Source: Mycolicibacterium chubuense (GTDB lineage Bacteria > Actinomycetota > Actinomycetes > Mycobacteriales > Mycobacteriaceae). From it: 50,738 nt of DNA. The translations under genes and the position numbers were made by a program. Every line of letters starts with the position of its first letter. Positions within the stretch are counted from its first letter, which is position 1. The stretch lies in NCBI RefSeq assembly GCF_001044255.1, contig NZ_JYNX01000092.1:829-51566 (forward strand), written 5' to 3'. Below the pieces are notes generated by a model. The model searched no databases. It saw only the letters and a program-made list of their open reading frames with translations, and had not been told where the DNA came from. This document shows, one piece after another, positions 26,071-34,416 of this stretch.

Positions 26071-27575
26071 CCGACCTGCGGTTGGTGCCCGCGGCGGTGA
26101 CGGCGTGGGCGGTGACCGCGGCGGGGATCCTGTGGGCGCTCGCGGGCGTGCTCGCCGCGCTGGCCGGCGCGATCGCCGTGACCGTCGCGGCGGGGTGGTG
26201 GGCGGGCAGCCGGCGCGCCGGGGGGACCGATCGCCGGGCGCTGCTCGGTGCCGTGACAGCGGTGGCGCTGGTCGGAGGCGGCTTCGGTGTTGCGGTCTGC
26301 CTGCGGGTCGACGAGGTCCGCGACCATCCCGTGTCGATTTACGCCGGGTCGGCGACCGCGGTCGTCGTGACGCCGGATGAGGCACCGCGAGTGCTCGCCG
26401 GCGGGCGGGTGATGTTCCGCGCGACGCTGGCGCGCCTCGATGGCCTGCCGTCGTCGGGCTCGGTGCTGGTGTTCGCCTCCGGTGCCGACTATGCGGGACT
26501 GCAGGCCGGCCGGCCCGCAGGGTTCCGGGCGCATGTCCGCCCGCCTTCCCGGCGGGACCTGACGGTGGCGGTGCTGTCCGCGACCGGCCGGCCGCACTTC
26601 GGGGAGGCGGCGCTGATGCACCGCGCCGCACATCACGTGCGGTCGGAGTTCGCGGACGCGGTGCGCCTGGTGCTGCCGGCCGGGCAGGCCGCGCTGCTGC
26701 CGGCGCTGGTGCTGGGTGACACGTCGGCGGTGCCTCCGGAGGTCACCCGGGAGTTCCGGGTCGCCGGGCTGACGCACCTGACCGCGGTGTCGGGGGCCAA
26801 CGTGACGATCGTGTGCGGGGCGGTGCTGCTCACCGCCGCGCTGATCGGGCCGCGCGCCGCGGTCGTGCTCGCCGCGCTGACGTTGGCGGGTTTCGTCGTC
26901 GTCGTGCAGCCGTCGGCCAGCGTGCTGCGCGCCGCGGTGATGGGCGCGATCACCCTGCTCGCCGTCCTGACCCACCGGCGAAGGCAGGCGCTTCCGGCGC
27001 TGGCGGCAGCGGTGGTCGTGCTGATGATCGGTGCCCCCGAACTCGCCGTCGACGTCGGGTTCGCACTCTCGGTGTCGGCCACCGCCGGGCTGGTTCTCGT
27101 CGCGCCGGTGTGGTCGCGGCGGCTGACCGGCCGGGGCTGGCCGCGCCCGCTGGCCGACGCGGTCAGTGTCGCGCTGGCCGCGCAGCTGGTCACCGCCCCG
27201 CTGGTGGCCGGTGTATCGGGCTCGGTGAGCCTGGTCTCGGTGGCGGCCAACCTCCTCGTCGCGCCGGTGATCCCGCCGATCACGGTGGTGGGTACGGCCG
27301 CCGCGGCGCTGGGTCCGCTGTGGCCCGCCGGTGCGCAGCTGCTCATCCGCTTCACCGGCCCGGAAGTGTGGTGGCTGACCGCGGTCTCGGGCTGGGCGGC
27401 CGCGATGCCCGCCGCGTCGGTTCCGGTTCCGTCGGGGCTGGCGGGCGTCGGGATCGTCGCGGCCGTGGCGGTGCTCGTGGCCCTGGTGTGGCACTGGGCA
27501 TGTGGCGTTGGGCGCTGTCGGGCGGGCGTGACACCATCGTCCGGTGAGCACCGGTCTGCACCTCATCCTCGGTGA
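26067..27575 (+). CDS. comEC: ComEC/Rec2 family competence membrane protein
   Basis: A 502-residue polytopic protein with about ten membrane segments. The N-terminal OB-like part is followed by the competence-domain motif [29 protein letters not shown] and [17 protein letters not shown]. It forms the DNA-transport channel in competent bacteria. It lacks the C-terminal metallo-beta-lactamase domain of B. subtilis ComEC; the M. tuberculosis protein is similarly short (about 514). Its last 32 nt overlap the holA start. Confidence 0.93.
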   Translation: MTDLRLVPAAVTAWAVTAAGILWALAGVLAALAGAIAVTVAAGWWAGSRRAGGTDRRALLGAVTAVALVGGGFGVAVCLRVDEVRDHPVSIYAGSATAVVVTPDEAPRVLAGGRVMFRATLARLDGLPSSGSVLVFASGADYAGLQAGRPAGFRAHVRPPSRRDLTVAVLSATGRPHFGEAALMHRAAHHVRSEFADAVRLVLPAGQAALLPALVLGDTSAVPPEVTREFRVAGLTHLTAVSGANVTIVCGAVLLTAALIGPRAAVVLAALTLAGFVVVVQPSASVLRAAVMGAITLLAVLTHRRRQALPALAAAVVVLMIGAPELAVDVGFALSVSATAGLVLVAPVWSRRLTGRGWPRPLADAVSVALAAQLVTAPLVAGVSGSVSLVSVAANLLVAPVIPPITVVGTAAAALGPLWPAGAQLLIRFTGPEVWWLTAVSGWAAAMPAASVPVPSGLAGVGIVAAVAVLVALVWHWACGVGRCRAGVTPSSGEHRSAPHPR

Positions 27576-28497
27576 CGAGGAGCTGCTCGTCGAACGCGCT
27601 GTCGCGGCCATCCTGCGCCAGGCGCGCGCCTCGGCGGGCACCGCCGACGTCCCCGTCGACCGCCTGCGCGCCGGGGAGGTGAGCGTCAGCGAGCTCGCCG
27701 AGTTGCTCAGCCCCTCCCTGTTCGCCGACGAACGCGTGGTGGTGCTCGAGTCAGCCGCCGAGGCCGGCAAGGAGGCCGTCGCCGTCATCGAGAACGCGGC
27801 GGCCGACCTTCCCGAGGGAACGCTGCTGGCTGTGGTGCACTCCGGCGGCGGCCGCGCCAAGGCGCTGGCCGACCGGCTCAAGAAGCTCGGCGCCGAGGTC
27901 CACCCGTGTGCCCGCATCACCAAGGCGGGCGAGCGTGCCGACTTCGTGCGCAAGGAGTTCCGGGCGCTGAAGATCAAGGCCGACGACGACACCGTCACCG
28001 CGGTCATCGACGCGATCGGCTCGGATCTGCGTGAGCTGGCGTCAGCGTGCTCTCAGCTGGTCGCCGACACCGGCGGCGCGGTCGACGCCGCCGCGGTGCG
28101 CAGATATCACTCCGGCAAGGCGGAGGTGAAGGGGTTCGACATCGCCGACAAGGCGGTCGTCGGCGACGTGGCGGGAGCCGCCGAGGCGTTGCGGTGGGCG
28201 ATGATGGCCGGCGAACCGCACGTGGTGCTGGCCGACGCGCTGGCCGAGGCGGTGCACACGATCGCGCGGGTCGCACCGCTGTCGGGCGACCCCTACCGGC
28301 TGGCCGGAGAGCTCGGGATGCCGCCGTGGCGCGTCCAGAAGGCGCAGAAGCAGGCGCGCCGATGGTCGCGTGATTCGGTGGCCGAGGCGCTGCGCCTGGT
28401 CGCGGCGCTCAACGCCGACGTCAAGGGCGCGGCGGCCGATGCCGACTACGCGTTGGAAAGCGCGGTGCGCAAGGTGGCCTCGCTGGTCGGCGAGTGA
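27544..28497 (+). CDS. holA: DNA polymerase III delta subunit
   Basis: A 317-residue clamp-loader subunit that opens the beta clamp. The N-terminus [24 protein letters not shown] and [10 protein letters not shown], and the C-terminal helical collar region ([42 protein letters not shown]) fit actinobacterial HolA. The GTG at 27544 lies inside comEC, so translation is probably coupled. The stop is 7 nt from the rpsT stop on the other strand. The comEC-holA-rpsT order is conserved in mycobacteria. Confidence 0.93.
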   Translation: MSTGLHLILGDEELLVERAVAAILRQARASAGTADVPVDRLRAGEVSVSELAELLSPSLFADERVVVLESAAEAGKEAVAVIENAAADLPEGTLLAVVHSGGGRAKALADRLKKLGAEVHPCARITKAGERADFVRKEFRALKIKADDDTVTAVIDAIGSDLRELASACSQLVADTGGAVDAAAVRRYHSGKAEVKGFDIADKAVVGDVAGAAEALRWAMMAGEPHVVLADALAEAVHTIARVAPLSGDPYRLAGELGMPPWRVQKAQKQARRWSRDSVAEALRLVAALNADVKGAAADADYALESAVRKVASLVGE

Positions 28498-28504
28498 AGG
28501 GCGG

Positions 28505-28765
28505 TCAGATCTTGTTGAACGCCCGGGCCAGCGCCGACTTGCGGTTGGCGGCCTGATTCTTGTGGATGACACCCTTGCTGGCGGCCTTGTCCAGCTTGCG
28601 GCTGGTGGCGACCAGCAGCTCGCCGGCCTTGTCCTTGTCGCCGGAATCGACGGCCGCACGGAAACCACGGACCGCCGTGTGAAGCGACGACTTCACCGAC
28701 TTGTTGCGCAGTCTGCGGCGCTCGTTGGTGCGGTTCCGCTTCTCCTGCGACTTGATGTTGGCCAC
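28505..28765 (-). CDS. rpsT: 30S ribosomal protein S20
   Basis: 86 residues, highly basic, starting [22 protein letters not shown] and ending [13 protein letters not shown], the S20 signature. It binds 16S rRNA early in small-subunit assembly. GTG at 28765 follows a GAAGGAA site at about 9 nt. Unlike most nearby genes it has a leader of about 70 nt downstream of a TTGGTC-18-TAACCT promoter. Confidence 0.97.
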   Translation of the reverse strand: MANIKSQEKRNRTNERRRLRNKSVKSSLHTAVRGFRAAVDSGDKDKAGELLVATSRKLDKAASKGVIHKNQAANRKSALARAFNKI

Positions 28766-28838
28766 GCGTGTATTCCTTCGACAATCTCGGCTGAATGGGA
28801 TGAGTCTGTGGGCGCCCTGTCGGGGGCAGCGACTGTTC

Positions 28839-28868
28839 AGGTTAGCAGCGAGCGGGTAAATCGACCAA
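28839..28868 (-). promoter_or_regulatory. rpsT promoter
   Basis: Minus strand TTGGTC (28868-28863), 18-nt spacer, TAACCT (28844-28839): a good sigma-A-type promoter. The transcript would carry a leader of roughly 65-70 nt before the GTG at 28765. Confidence 0.6.
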
Positions 28869-28973
28869 AGCGGAGCCCACTGGCCTGCCGAAACGACAGG
28901 AATGCTGCAGCATGGCATGCGTGCGCCTGAGTTCACAGAGCGCACGCACGCGTACGGGAGGAGCACGAGACCT

Positions 28974-30620
28974 TTGCCGACAGAAACCGCACGAGCCACA
29001 CGCAGCACCGCCAAGGCCGGCCGGCGCCACGAGGGGATCTTCGGGGGCTACAACAAGCTCGGCACGTACGCCCAGGCTTTCGATGAGATGTTCGATGCGC
29101 ACGGCAACGTCCGCGGCCCGTACAAAAGCATCCACTCCGAGCTGGCCCCCGCCGATGTGGCCGACCTCGAAGCCCGCGCCGACGCTCTGGGCCGTGCCTT
29201 CACCGACCAGGGCATCACGTTCTCGCTGTCCGGTCAGGAGCGGCCGTTCCCCCTGGATCTCGTGCCGCGGGTCATCTCGGCCGCCGAGTGGACGCGGCTG
29301 GAGCGCGGGATCCGGCAGCGTGTGCAGGCGCTGGAGATGTACCTCGACGACATCTACGGCGAGCAGGAGATCCTGCGCGACGGAGTCATCCCGCGCCGCC
29401 TGGTCACCTCCTGCGAGCACTTCCACCGGGAGGCTGTCGGCATCGTCCCGCCCAACGGCGTCCGCATCCACGTCGCCGGCATCGACCTGATCCGCGATGC
29501 GCAGGGCAACTTCCGGGTGCTCGAGGACAACCTGCGGTCGCCGTCGGGGGTCTCCTACGTGATGGAGAACCGCCGCACCATGGCGCGGGTCTTCCCGAAC
29601 CTGTTCGCCACCCACCGGGTGCGCGCGGTGGGGGATTACGCCTCGCACCTGCTGCGGTCGCTGCGCAACGCCGCCGCCAACAACGTCGCCGACCCGACAG
29701 TGGTGGTCCTCACCCCGGGCGTCTACAACTCCGCGTACTTCGAGCACTCGCTGCTGGCTCGGCAGATGGGCGTCGAACTCGTCGAGGGACGCGACCTGTT
29801 CTGCCGCGACAACACCGTCTACATGCGCACCACGGAGGGGGAGCGCCAGGTCGACGTCATCTACCGCCGCATCGACGACGACTACCTGGATCCGATGCAG
29901 TTCAAGCCCGACTCGGTGCTCGGGGTGGCCGGCATCCTCAACGCCGCGCGCGCCGGCAACGTGGTGATCTCCAGCGCCGTCGGCAACGGGGTCGGTGACG
30001 ACAAGCTCGTCTACACCTACGTGCCGACGATCATCGAGTACTACCTCGGCGAGAAGCCGCTGCTGGCCAACGTCGACACGTTCCGGTGCTGGCTCGACGA
30101 GGAGCGCGAAGAGGTGCTCGACCGGGTCGACGAACTGGTCATCAAGCCCGTGGAGGGTTCCGGCGGCTACGGCATCGTGTTCGGTCCCGACGCGTCGCCC
30201 AAGGAGCTGGCGACGATCACCAAGAAGATCAACGCCGATCCGCGTGGCTGGATCGCCCAGCCAGTCGTGCAGCTGTCCACGGTGCCGACCCAGATCGGCG
30301 ACGAACTGGCGCCGCGTCACGTCGACCTGCGCCCGTTCGCGGTCAACGACGGCGACGACGTCTGGGTGCTGCCCGGCGGACTCACCCGGGTGGCGCTGCC
30401 GGAAGGCTCGCTGGTGGTCAACTCCAGCCAGGGCGGCGGATCGAAGGACACGTGGGTGCTGGCCTCGCGCACCTCGGTGGCCGACCGTGAGCTCGGCGCG
30501 GCCGAGGTGGTGCGCTCGCTGCCCAAGGCCGCCGCGAGCAAGAACGGCAGCCGCAACGGCAAGGCCGAGTCGGCCACCCTGGATCAGCAACAGCAACAGC
30601 AACAGCAGCAGCAGCAGTAG
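28974..30620 (+). CDS. circularly permuted type 2 ATP-grasp protein with C-terminal polyglutamine tail
   Basis: 548 residues from a TTG at 28974, which follows GGGAGGAG by 10 nt; ATG at 28902 is possible but lacks an RBS. The conserved core includes [67 protein letters not shown] and [16 protein letters not shown], as in the DUF404/DUF407 ATP-grasp family (M. tuberculosis Rv2411c). ATP-grasp enzymes join a carboxylate to an amine through an acyl phosphate. The alpha-E and transglutaminase genes follow directly. The C-terminus is low-complexity and ends in eleven glutamines. The substrate is unknown. Confidence 0.92.
   Translation: MPTETARATRSTAKAGRRHEGIFGGYNKLGTYAQAFDEMFDAHGNVRGPYKSIHSELAPADVADLEARADALGRAFTDQGITFSLSGQERPFPLDLVPRVISAAEWTRLERGIRQRVQALEMYLDDIYGEQEILRDGVIPRRLVTSCEHFHREAVGIVPPNGVRIHVAGIDLIRDAQGNFRVLEDNLRSPSGVSYVMENRRTMARVFPNLFATHRVRAVGDYASHLLRSLRNAAANNVADPTVVVLTPGVYNSAYFEHSLLARQMGVELVEGRDLFCRDNTVYMRTTEGERQVDVIYRRIDDDYLDPMQFKPDSVLGVAGILNAARAGNVVISSAVGNGVGDDKLVYTYVPTIIEYYLGEKPLLANVDTFRCWLDEEREEVLDRVDELVIKPVEGSGGYGIVFGPDASPKELATITKKINADPRGWIAQPVVQLSTVPTQIGDELAPRHVDLRPFAVNDGDDVWVLPGGLTRVALPEGSLVVNSSQGGGSKDTWVLASRTSVADRELGAAEVVRSLPKAAASKNGSRNGKAESATLDQQQQQQQQQQQ
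30585..30617 (+). repeat. CAG/CAA microsatellite coding for eleven glutamines
   Basis: Three alternating CAG-CAA pairs followed by five CAG codons directly before the TAG stop of the ATP-grasp gene. Short codon repeats of this kind vary in length by slippage. Confidence 0.85.
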
Positions 30621-30632
30621 GGGGCTTCGACG

Positions 30633-31607
30633 ATGCTGGCGAGAAACGCGGAATCGCTCTACTGGATCGGGCGCTATGTGGAGCGTGCCGACGACACGGC
30701 CCGGATCCTCGACGTCACGGTGCACCAGTTGCTCGAGGACTCGAGCGTCGACCCCAATCAGGCGTCGCGCACGCTGCTGCGGGTGCTCGGGATCGAGCCG
30801 CCCGACGGGTACCTCGACGTGTGGTCGCTGACCGACATCGTGGCGTTCAGCCGCGAGACCTACGGTGCGTGCTCGATCGTCGAGGCCATCTCCGCGGCCC
30901 GCGAAAATGCCCGCGGCGCACGCGAAGTCACCTCCACCGAGATCTGGGAGTGCCTCAACACCACCTACAACGCGCTGCCCGAGCGGGAGCGGGCCGCCAA
31001 ACGCCTGGGCCCGCACGAGTTCCTGTCCTACGTGGAGGGGCGCGCGGCGATGTTCGCCGGGCTGGCGGACTCCACGCTGTCGCGGGACGACGGCTACCGC
31101 TTCATGGTGCTGGGCCGCGCGCTGGAGCGGGTGGACATGACCGTGCGTCTGCTGCTGTCCCGCGTCGGGGACAGTGCGTCGTCGCCGGCGTGGGTGACGC
31201 TGCTGCGGTCGGCAGGCGCCCACGACACCTATCTGCGGACCTACCGCGGCGTGCTCGACGCCGGCCGGGTGGTCGAATTCATGCTGCTGGACCGGCTTTT
31301 CCCGCGGTCCATCTTCTACTCGCTCAAGCTCGCCGAGCACAGCCTCGACGAGCTGATGAACCGTCCGCACGGCCGCCTCGGTGCCACCGCGGAAGCGCAG
31401 CGGCTGCTCGGCCGGGCCCGCAGCGAGCTGGAGTTCCTCCGGCCGGGGGTGCTGCTCGAGTCGCTGGAGCAGCGGCTCGCGTCGCTGCAGACGACGGTCT
31501 TCGATGTGGGAGAGTCGTTGGCGCTGCAGTACTTCCACTCCGCTCCGTGGGTCGCGTGGACCGATGCGGGACGCAATGCTCTGGTGATCGAAGAAGGGGA
31601 GATCTAG
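30633..31607 (+). CDS. alpha-E domain-containing protein
   Basis: A 324-residue, nearly all-helical protein: MLARNAESLYWIGRYVERADDTARILDVT at the N-terminus and RFMVLGRALERVDMTVRLLLSR in the middle are typical of the alpha-E family (M. tuberculosis Rv2410c). No catalytic site is known. These proteins nearly always occur beside the type 2 ATP-grasp and a transglutaminase-like protein, implying a shared complex or pathway. It starts 12 nt after the ATP-grasp stop and ends where the transglutaminase gene starts. Confidence 0.92.
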   Translation: MLARNAESLYWIGRYVERADDTARILDVTVHQLLEDSSVDPNQASRTLLRVLGIEPPDGYLDVWSLTDIVAFSRETYGACSIVEAISAARENARGAREVTSTEIWECLNTTYNALPERERAAKRLGPHEFLSYVEGRAAMFAGLADSTLSRDDGYRFMVLGRALERVDMTVRLLLSRVGDSASSPAWVTLLRSAGAHDTYLRTYRGVLDAGRVVEFMLLDRLFPRSIFYSLKLAEHSLDELMNRPHGRLGATAEAQRLLGRARSELEFLRPGVLLESLEQRLASLQTTVFDVGESLALQYFHSAPWVAWTDAGRNALVIEEGEI

Positions 31608-32447
31608 ATGTGGCGGATGCGCGTGGTGCACGCGACGGGATACGCCTACAAATCGCCGGTCACCGCGTCGTTCAACGAGGCCCGGTTGACCCCGCGCTCG
31701 GATTCTCGCCAGAACGTCATCCTCAACCGTGTCGAGACGGTGCCGGCCACCCGGTCCTACCGCTACGTCGACTACTGGGGAACCGCGGTCACCGCGTTCG
31801 ACCTGCACGCCCCGCACACCGAGCTGGAGGTGACGTCGTCCTCGGTGGTGGAGACCGATCGTCCCGAGGCGCCCAAGGACAAGGTGTCCTGGGCCGACCT
31901 GGCCGGCGAGGCGGTCATCGACCGGTATGACGAGGTGCTCGCGCCGACGCACTACGTCCCGTCGAGCAAGCGCATCGAGCGGGTCGGCCGTCGCATCGCG
32001 AAGTACCACGATCCGGCCGAGGCCGTGATCGAGGCGGCGCGCTGGGTGCAGGGGGAGTTGCAGTACGTCCCCGGCACCACCGGGGTGCACACCTCCGGGG
32101 TGGACGCGCTGCGGGAGGGCAAGGGGGTGTGCCAGGACTTCGCGCATCTGACGCTGATGTTGTTGCGCGGCATGGGGATTCCGTCCCGGTATGTGTCGGG
32201 TTACCTGCATCCGAAGCGCAACGCGAAGATCGGGGACACCATCGACGGGCAGAGCCACGCATGGATCCAGGCGTGGACGGGCGAGTGGTGGCATTACGAC
32301 CCCACCAACGACGCGGAGATCAACGAGCAGTACATCAGTGTCGGGGTGGGACGGGACTACTCCGACGTCACGCCGCTCAAGGGCATCTACTCCGGGGAGG
32401 GGTCCACCGACCTCGACGTCGTCGTCGAGATCACCCGGCTGGCTTGA
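31608..32447 (+). CDS. transglutaminase-like cysteine protease family protein
   Basis: 279 residues. The N-terminal beta region ([27 protein letters not shown]) is the bacterial transglutaminase N domain. The papain-like core has Cys175 in [16 protein letters not shown], His217 in [10 protein letters not shown] and Asp231 in YDPTND, so the triad is complete. There is no signal peptide, so it acts in the cytosol, as protease, amidase or amide-bond former. Third gene of the trio (Rv2409c equivalent). Its last 17 nt overlap the end of the convergent hydrolase gene. Confidence 0.92.
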   Translation: MWRMRVVHATGYAYKSPVTASFNEARLTPRSDSRQNVILNRVETVPATRSYRYVDYWGTAVTAFDLHAPHTELEVTSSSVVETDRPEAPKDKVSWADLAGEAVIDRYDEVLAPTHYVPSSKRIERVGRRIAKYHDPAEAVIEAARWVQGELQYVPGTTGVHTSGVDALREGKGVCQDFAHLTLMLLRGMGIPSRYVSGYLHPKRNAKIGDTIDGQSHAWIQAWTGEWWHYDPTNDAEINEQYISVGVGRDYSDVTPLKGIYSGEGSTDLDVVVEITRLA

Positions 32448-33291
32448 CGCACACCCCCGGGTGCACCTCGACCCGGTGCAGGTCGTCGCCGAGCTCGATC
32501 TGACGGTCGAACGCCGTCGCCGCCAGCGCACGCCAGTCCTCCTCCTGCCCGGGCACCAGCGCCGGCACGTAGTGGGTCAGGATCAGGATGCCGACCCCGG
32601 CCCGCGTCGCGGTCTCGGCGGCCTGCTGCACCGACGAGTGGTAGTCGCAGATGTCGCGGATGCGCTGCATCGGCATCGGGTCGATGAGGTCCTTGCGGAT
32701 CACCGTGTGCACCAACGCCCCTGCGCCTGCGGCCAGTTCGTCCAGCGTCGGGCATGGGACGGTGTCCCCGGCCAGAACCACCGACGCCCCGTTGTGTTCG
32801 ACGCGGAAACCGATCGTGGGTGCGACGGGCCGGTGGTCGGTCGGCGCGACCAGGATGCGGACGCCGTCCCGGCCCCACACCACCCCTTCGGTGACCTCTT
32901 CGACCTCGACCGGTGGGGGCGTCGTCAGGTCGGCGTGGTGGGCGATGCGGTAACCGATGTCGAACTGCAGCGCCTTGAGCGTGTTCTCGACGACCTCCGC
33001 GGTACCGGGCGGCCCGATGATCGGCAGCGGGGTCAGGTCGGGGGCGAAGTTGCCCACCCACCGGGTGATCAGCACGTCGCCCAGGTCGGTGATGTGGTCG
33101 CTGTGCAGATGCGTCAGCAGCAGCGCGGTCAGGTTGTTGGCGCCGACGCCGACCGCGGCGGCGCGCTGCAGCACGCCGCGGCCGCAGTCCACCAGGAAGG
33201 TCTGCCCGCCGGCGCGCACCAGCGTCGACGGTCCGGCGCGCCGTGGATCCGGAATGGGGCTGCCCGTGCCGAGCAGCGTCACTTCGATCAT
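32431..33291 (-). CDS. MBL-fold metallo-hydrolase, ribonuclease Z-like
   Basis: A 286-residue metallo-beta-lactamase-fold protein: [21 protein letters not shown] at the N-terminus, the metal motif [29 protein letters not shown] with the bridging Asp, and a late His in ILTHYVPAL. The layout matches RNase Z/ElaC and M. tuberculosis Rv2407. RNase Z would trim tRNA 3' ends, but other phosphodiesterase or arylsulfatase-like activity is possible. Its 3' end overlaps the transglutaminase gene by 17 nt, so the two transcripts are antisense there. Confidence 0.88.
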   Translation of the reverse strand: MIEVTLLGTGSPIPDPRRAGPSTLVRAGGQTFLVDCGRGVLQRAAAVGVGANNLTALLLTHLHSDHITDLGDVLITRWVGNFAPDLTPLPIIGPPGTAEVVENTLKALQFDIGYRIAHHADLTTPPPVEVEEVTEGVVWGRDGVRILVAPTDHRPVAPTIGFRVEHNGASVVLAGDTVPCPTLDELAAGAGALVHTVIRKDLIDPMPMQRIRDICDYHSSVQQAAETATRAGVGILILTHYVPALVPGQEEDWRALAATAFDRQIELGDDLHRVEVHPGVCVKPAG

Positions 33292-33327
33292 GGGCCAGGT
33301 ATACCGCGACCGGTGATCCGGCGCGGC

Positions 33328-33903
33328 CTAAACGGTGCCGGAGGCGGGCGCCCATCCCGGCGGCGGATCCTCGCCGGTGCGGCCGTCCACGGCTTCACGC
33401 AGAAGGTCGGCGTGCCCGGTGTGCCTGCCGTACTCCTCGATCAGATCGCAGAGCAGGCGTCGCAGGCTCGCGTGCCGGCCGTCGGGTCCGCTGATGTGCA
33501 CCAGCTGGTCGAGCCCGCCCCGGGTCAGCGCGTCCTGCAGTCGGCGTCGGGACCGCTGCACCGCTTCGTCCCAGTACGCGTACAGACGGTCCGGCGGGTC
33601 CCCCGCCGCGGAGGTGAACTCCCAGTCCTCCGGCACCTCGGCGAGGTCGGCCCACTCCGACTCCCACGGATCGCCGATCGGTTCTCCGGTCAGCTTGTCC
33701 GTGAACAGCACGTCCTCGGCGAAGGCCAGGTGCTTGAGCAGACCGCCCAGCGTCAGCGTCGAGGCGCCGACACGTGCCTGAAGTCCTGCGGCGTCGAGAT
33801 CGTCGGCCTTCCAGCGGAACGTGGTGCGCAGCCGCTCGAGCGCGCCGACGAGGTGCTCGAGTTCCGAACCCGCCAGCGGCGGCTCCCAGGGCGTGTCGGT
33901 CAT
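33328..33903 (-). CDS. DinB family protein (DUF664, mycothiol-dependent type)
   Basis: 191 residues. A helical bundle with GLLKHLAFAEDVLFTDKLTGE, LYAYWDEAVQRSRRRLQDAL and LRRLLCDLIEEYGRHTGHADLLREAVDG; the His residues at these positions form the metal site in DinB-like proteins. DUF664 members include mycothiol-dependent transferases, so a thiol-transfer detoxification role is plausible; substrate unknown. The ATG at 33903 is 8 nt from a TATAGT box. Confidence 0.85.
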   Translation of the reverse strand: MTDTPWEPPLAGSELEHLVGALERLRTTFRWKADDLDAAGLQARVGASTLTLGGLLKHLAFAEDVLFTDKLTGEPIGDPWESEWADLAEVPEDWEFTSAAGDPPDRLYAYWDEAVQRSRRRLQDALTRGGLDQLVHISGPDGRHASLRRLLCDLIEEYGRHTGHADLLREAVDGRTGEDPPPGWAPASGTV

Positions 33904-33911
33904 CGCACCGG

Positions 33912-33917
33912 ACTATA
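33912..33917 (-). promoter_or_regulatory. putative -10 box of the DinB-like gene
   Basis: TATAGT on the minus strand, 8 nt before the ATG at 33903. Confidence 0.5.
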
Positions 33918-33957
33918 GGCGGCCACCGGTTTCGGTCTGCGGCGATCTGTCCCGGCG

Positions 33958-33963
33958 TATTGT
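33958..33963 (+). promoter_or_regulatory. putative -10 box of the CBS protein gene
   Basis: TATTGT, overlapping the first bases of the CRP-type palindrome. The start site would be near 33970, leaving a short leader with the AAGGAGG site. Confidence 0.4.
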
Positions 33964-33976
33964 GAGCCGCATCACA
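33961..33976. promoter_or_regulatory. perfect CRP-type binding site
   Basis: TGTGA-GCCGCA-TCACA matches the TGTGA-N6-TCACA consensus of CRP/FNR proteins, including mycobacterial cAMP-receptor protein, at all ten fixed positions. It sits between the TATTGT box and the ribosome binding site of the CBS gene, a position that favours repression; the divergent DinB-like promoter is 44 nt away. Confidence 0.65.
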
Positions 33977-33987
33977 AGGAGGTCGTG

Positions 33988-34416
33988 ATGCGGATATCCG
34001 ACGTGCTGCGCACCAAGGGGGCGTCCGTGGCGACGATCACCCCGGAGACATCGGTGGCGGGCCTGCTGACAGAACTGGCCGTGCACAACATCGGCGCGAT
34101 GGTCGTGGTCTCGGCCGACGGCCTGGAAGGGATCGTGTCCGAGCGCGACGTGGTGCGGGGACTGCACGAGGTCGGCGCCGACCTGCTGCGCCGCCCGGTG
34201 GCCGACATCATGACCACGCTGGTGGCGACGTGCTCACCGGACGACTCGGTGGACAGCCTCAGCGCGCTGATGACGACGAACCGGGTCCGCCACGTCCCCG
34301 TCATGGTCGACGGGCGGCTGCGCGGCATCGTCAGCATCGGGGACGTCGTCAAGACGCGGATGGAGGAGCTGGAGACCGAGCAGCAGCGCCTGCAGGCCTA
34401 CATCACCCAGGGATGA
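33988..34416 (+). CDS. CBS domain-pair protein
   Basis: 142 residues made of two CBS domains: MRISDVLRTKG...VSADGLEGIVSERDVVRGL (1-60) and VADIMTTLVATCSPDDSVDSLSALM...VDGRLRGIVSIGDVVKTRM (70-130). Such pairs bind adenine nucleotides and serve as energy sensors. ATG 33988 was chosen over GTG 33985 because it is 5 nt from AAGGAGG. Positionally equal to M. tuberculosis Rv2406c. A perfect CRP-type site lies directly upstream. Its last 14 nt overlap the convergent monooxygenase gene. Confidence 0.92.
   Translation: MRISDVLRTKGASVATITPETSVAGLLTELAVHNIGAMVVVSADGLEGIVSERDVVRGLHEVGADLLRRPVADIMTTLVATCSPDDSVDSLSALMTTNRVRHVPVMVDGRLRGIVSIGDVVKTRMEELETEQQRLQAYITQG

Noticed and set aside
25311-28007. An 898-codon open frame antisense to comEA, comEC and holA
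   Set aside because: Arg/Pro/His-rich translation without motifs, opposite three well-recognised genes.
30585-30617. Short direct repeat considered as a CRISPR remnant
   Set aside because: It is an in-frame CAG/CAA codon repeat without spacers.
28842-32531. A 1229-codon open frame antisense to the ATP-grasp/alpha-E/transglutaminase genes
   Set aside because: It is a shadow produced by GC-rich codon use on the other strand; its translation is Arg/His/Gly/Val-rich, with no known motif, whereas the plus-strand proteins have clear families.
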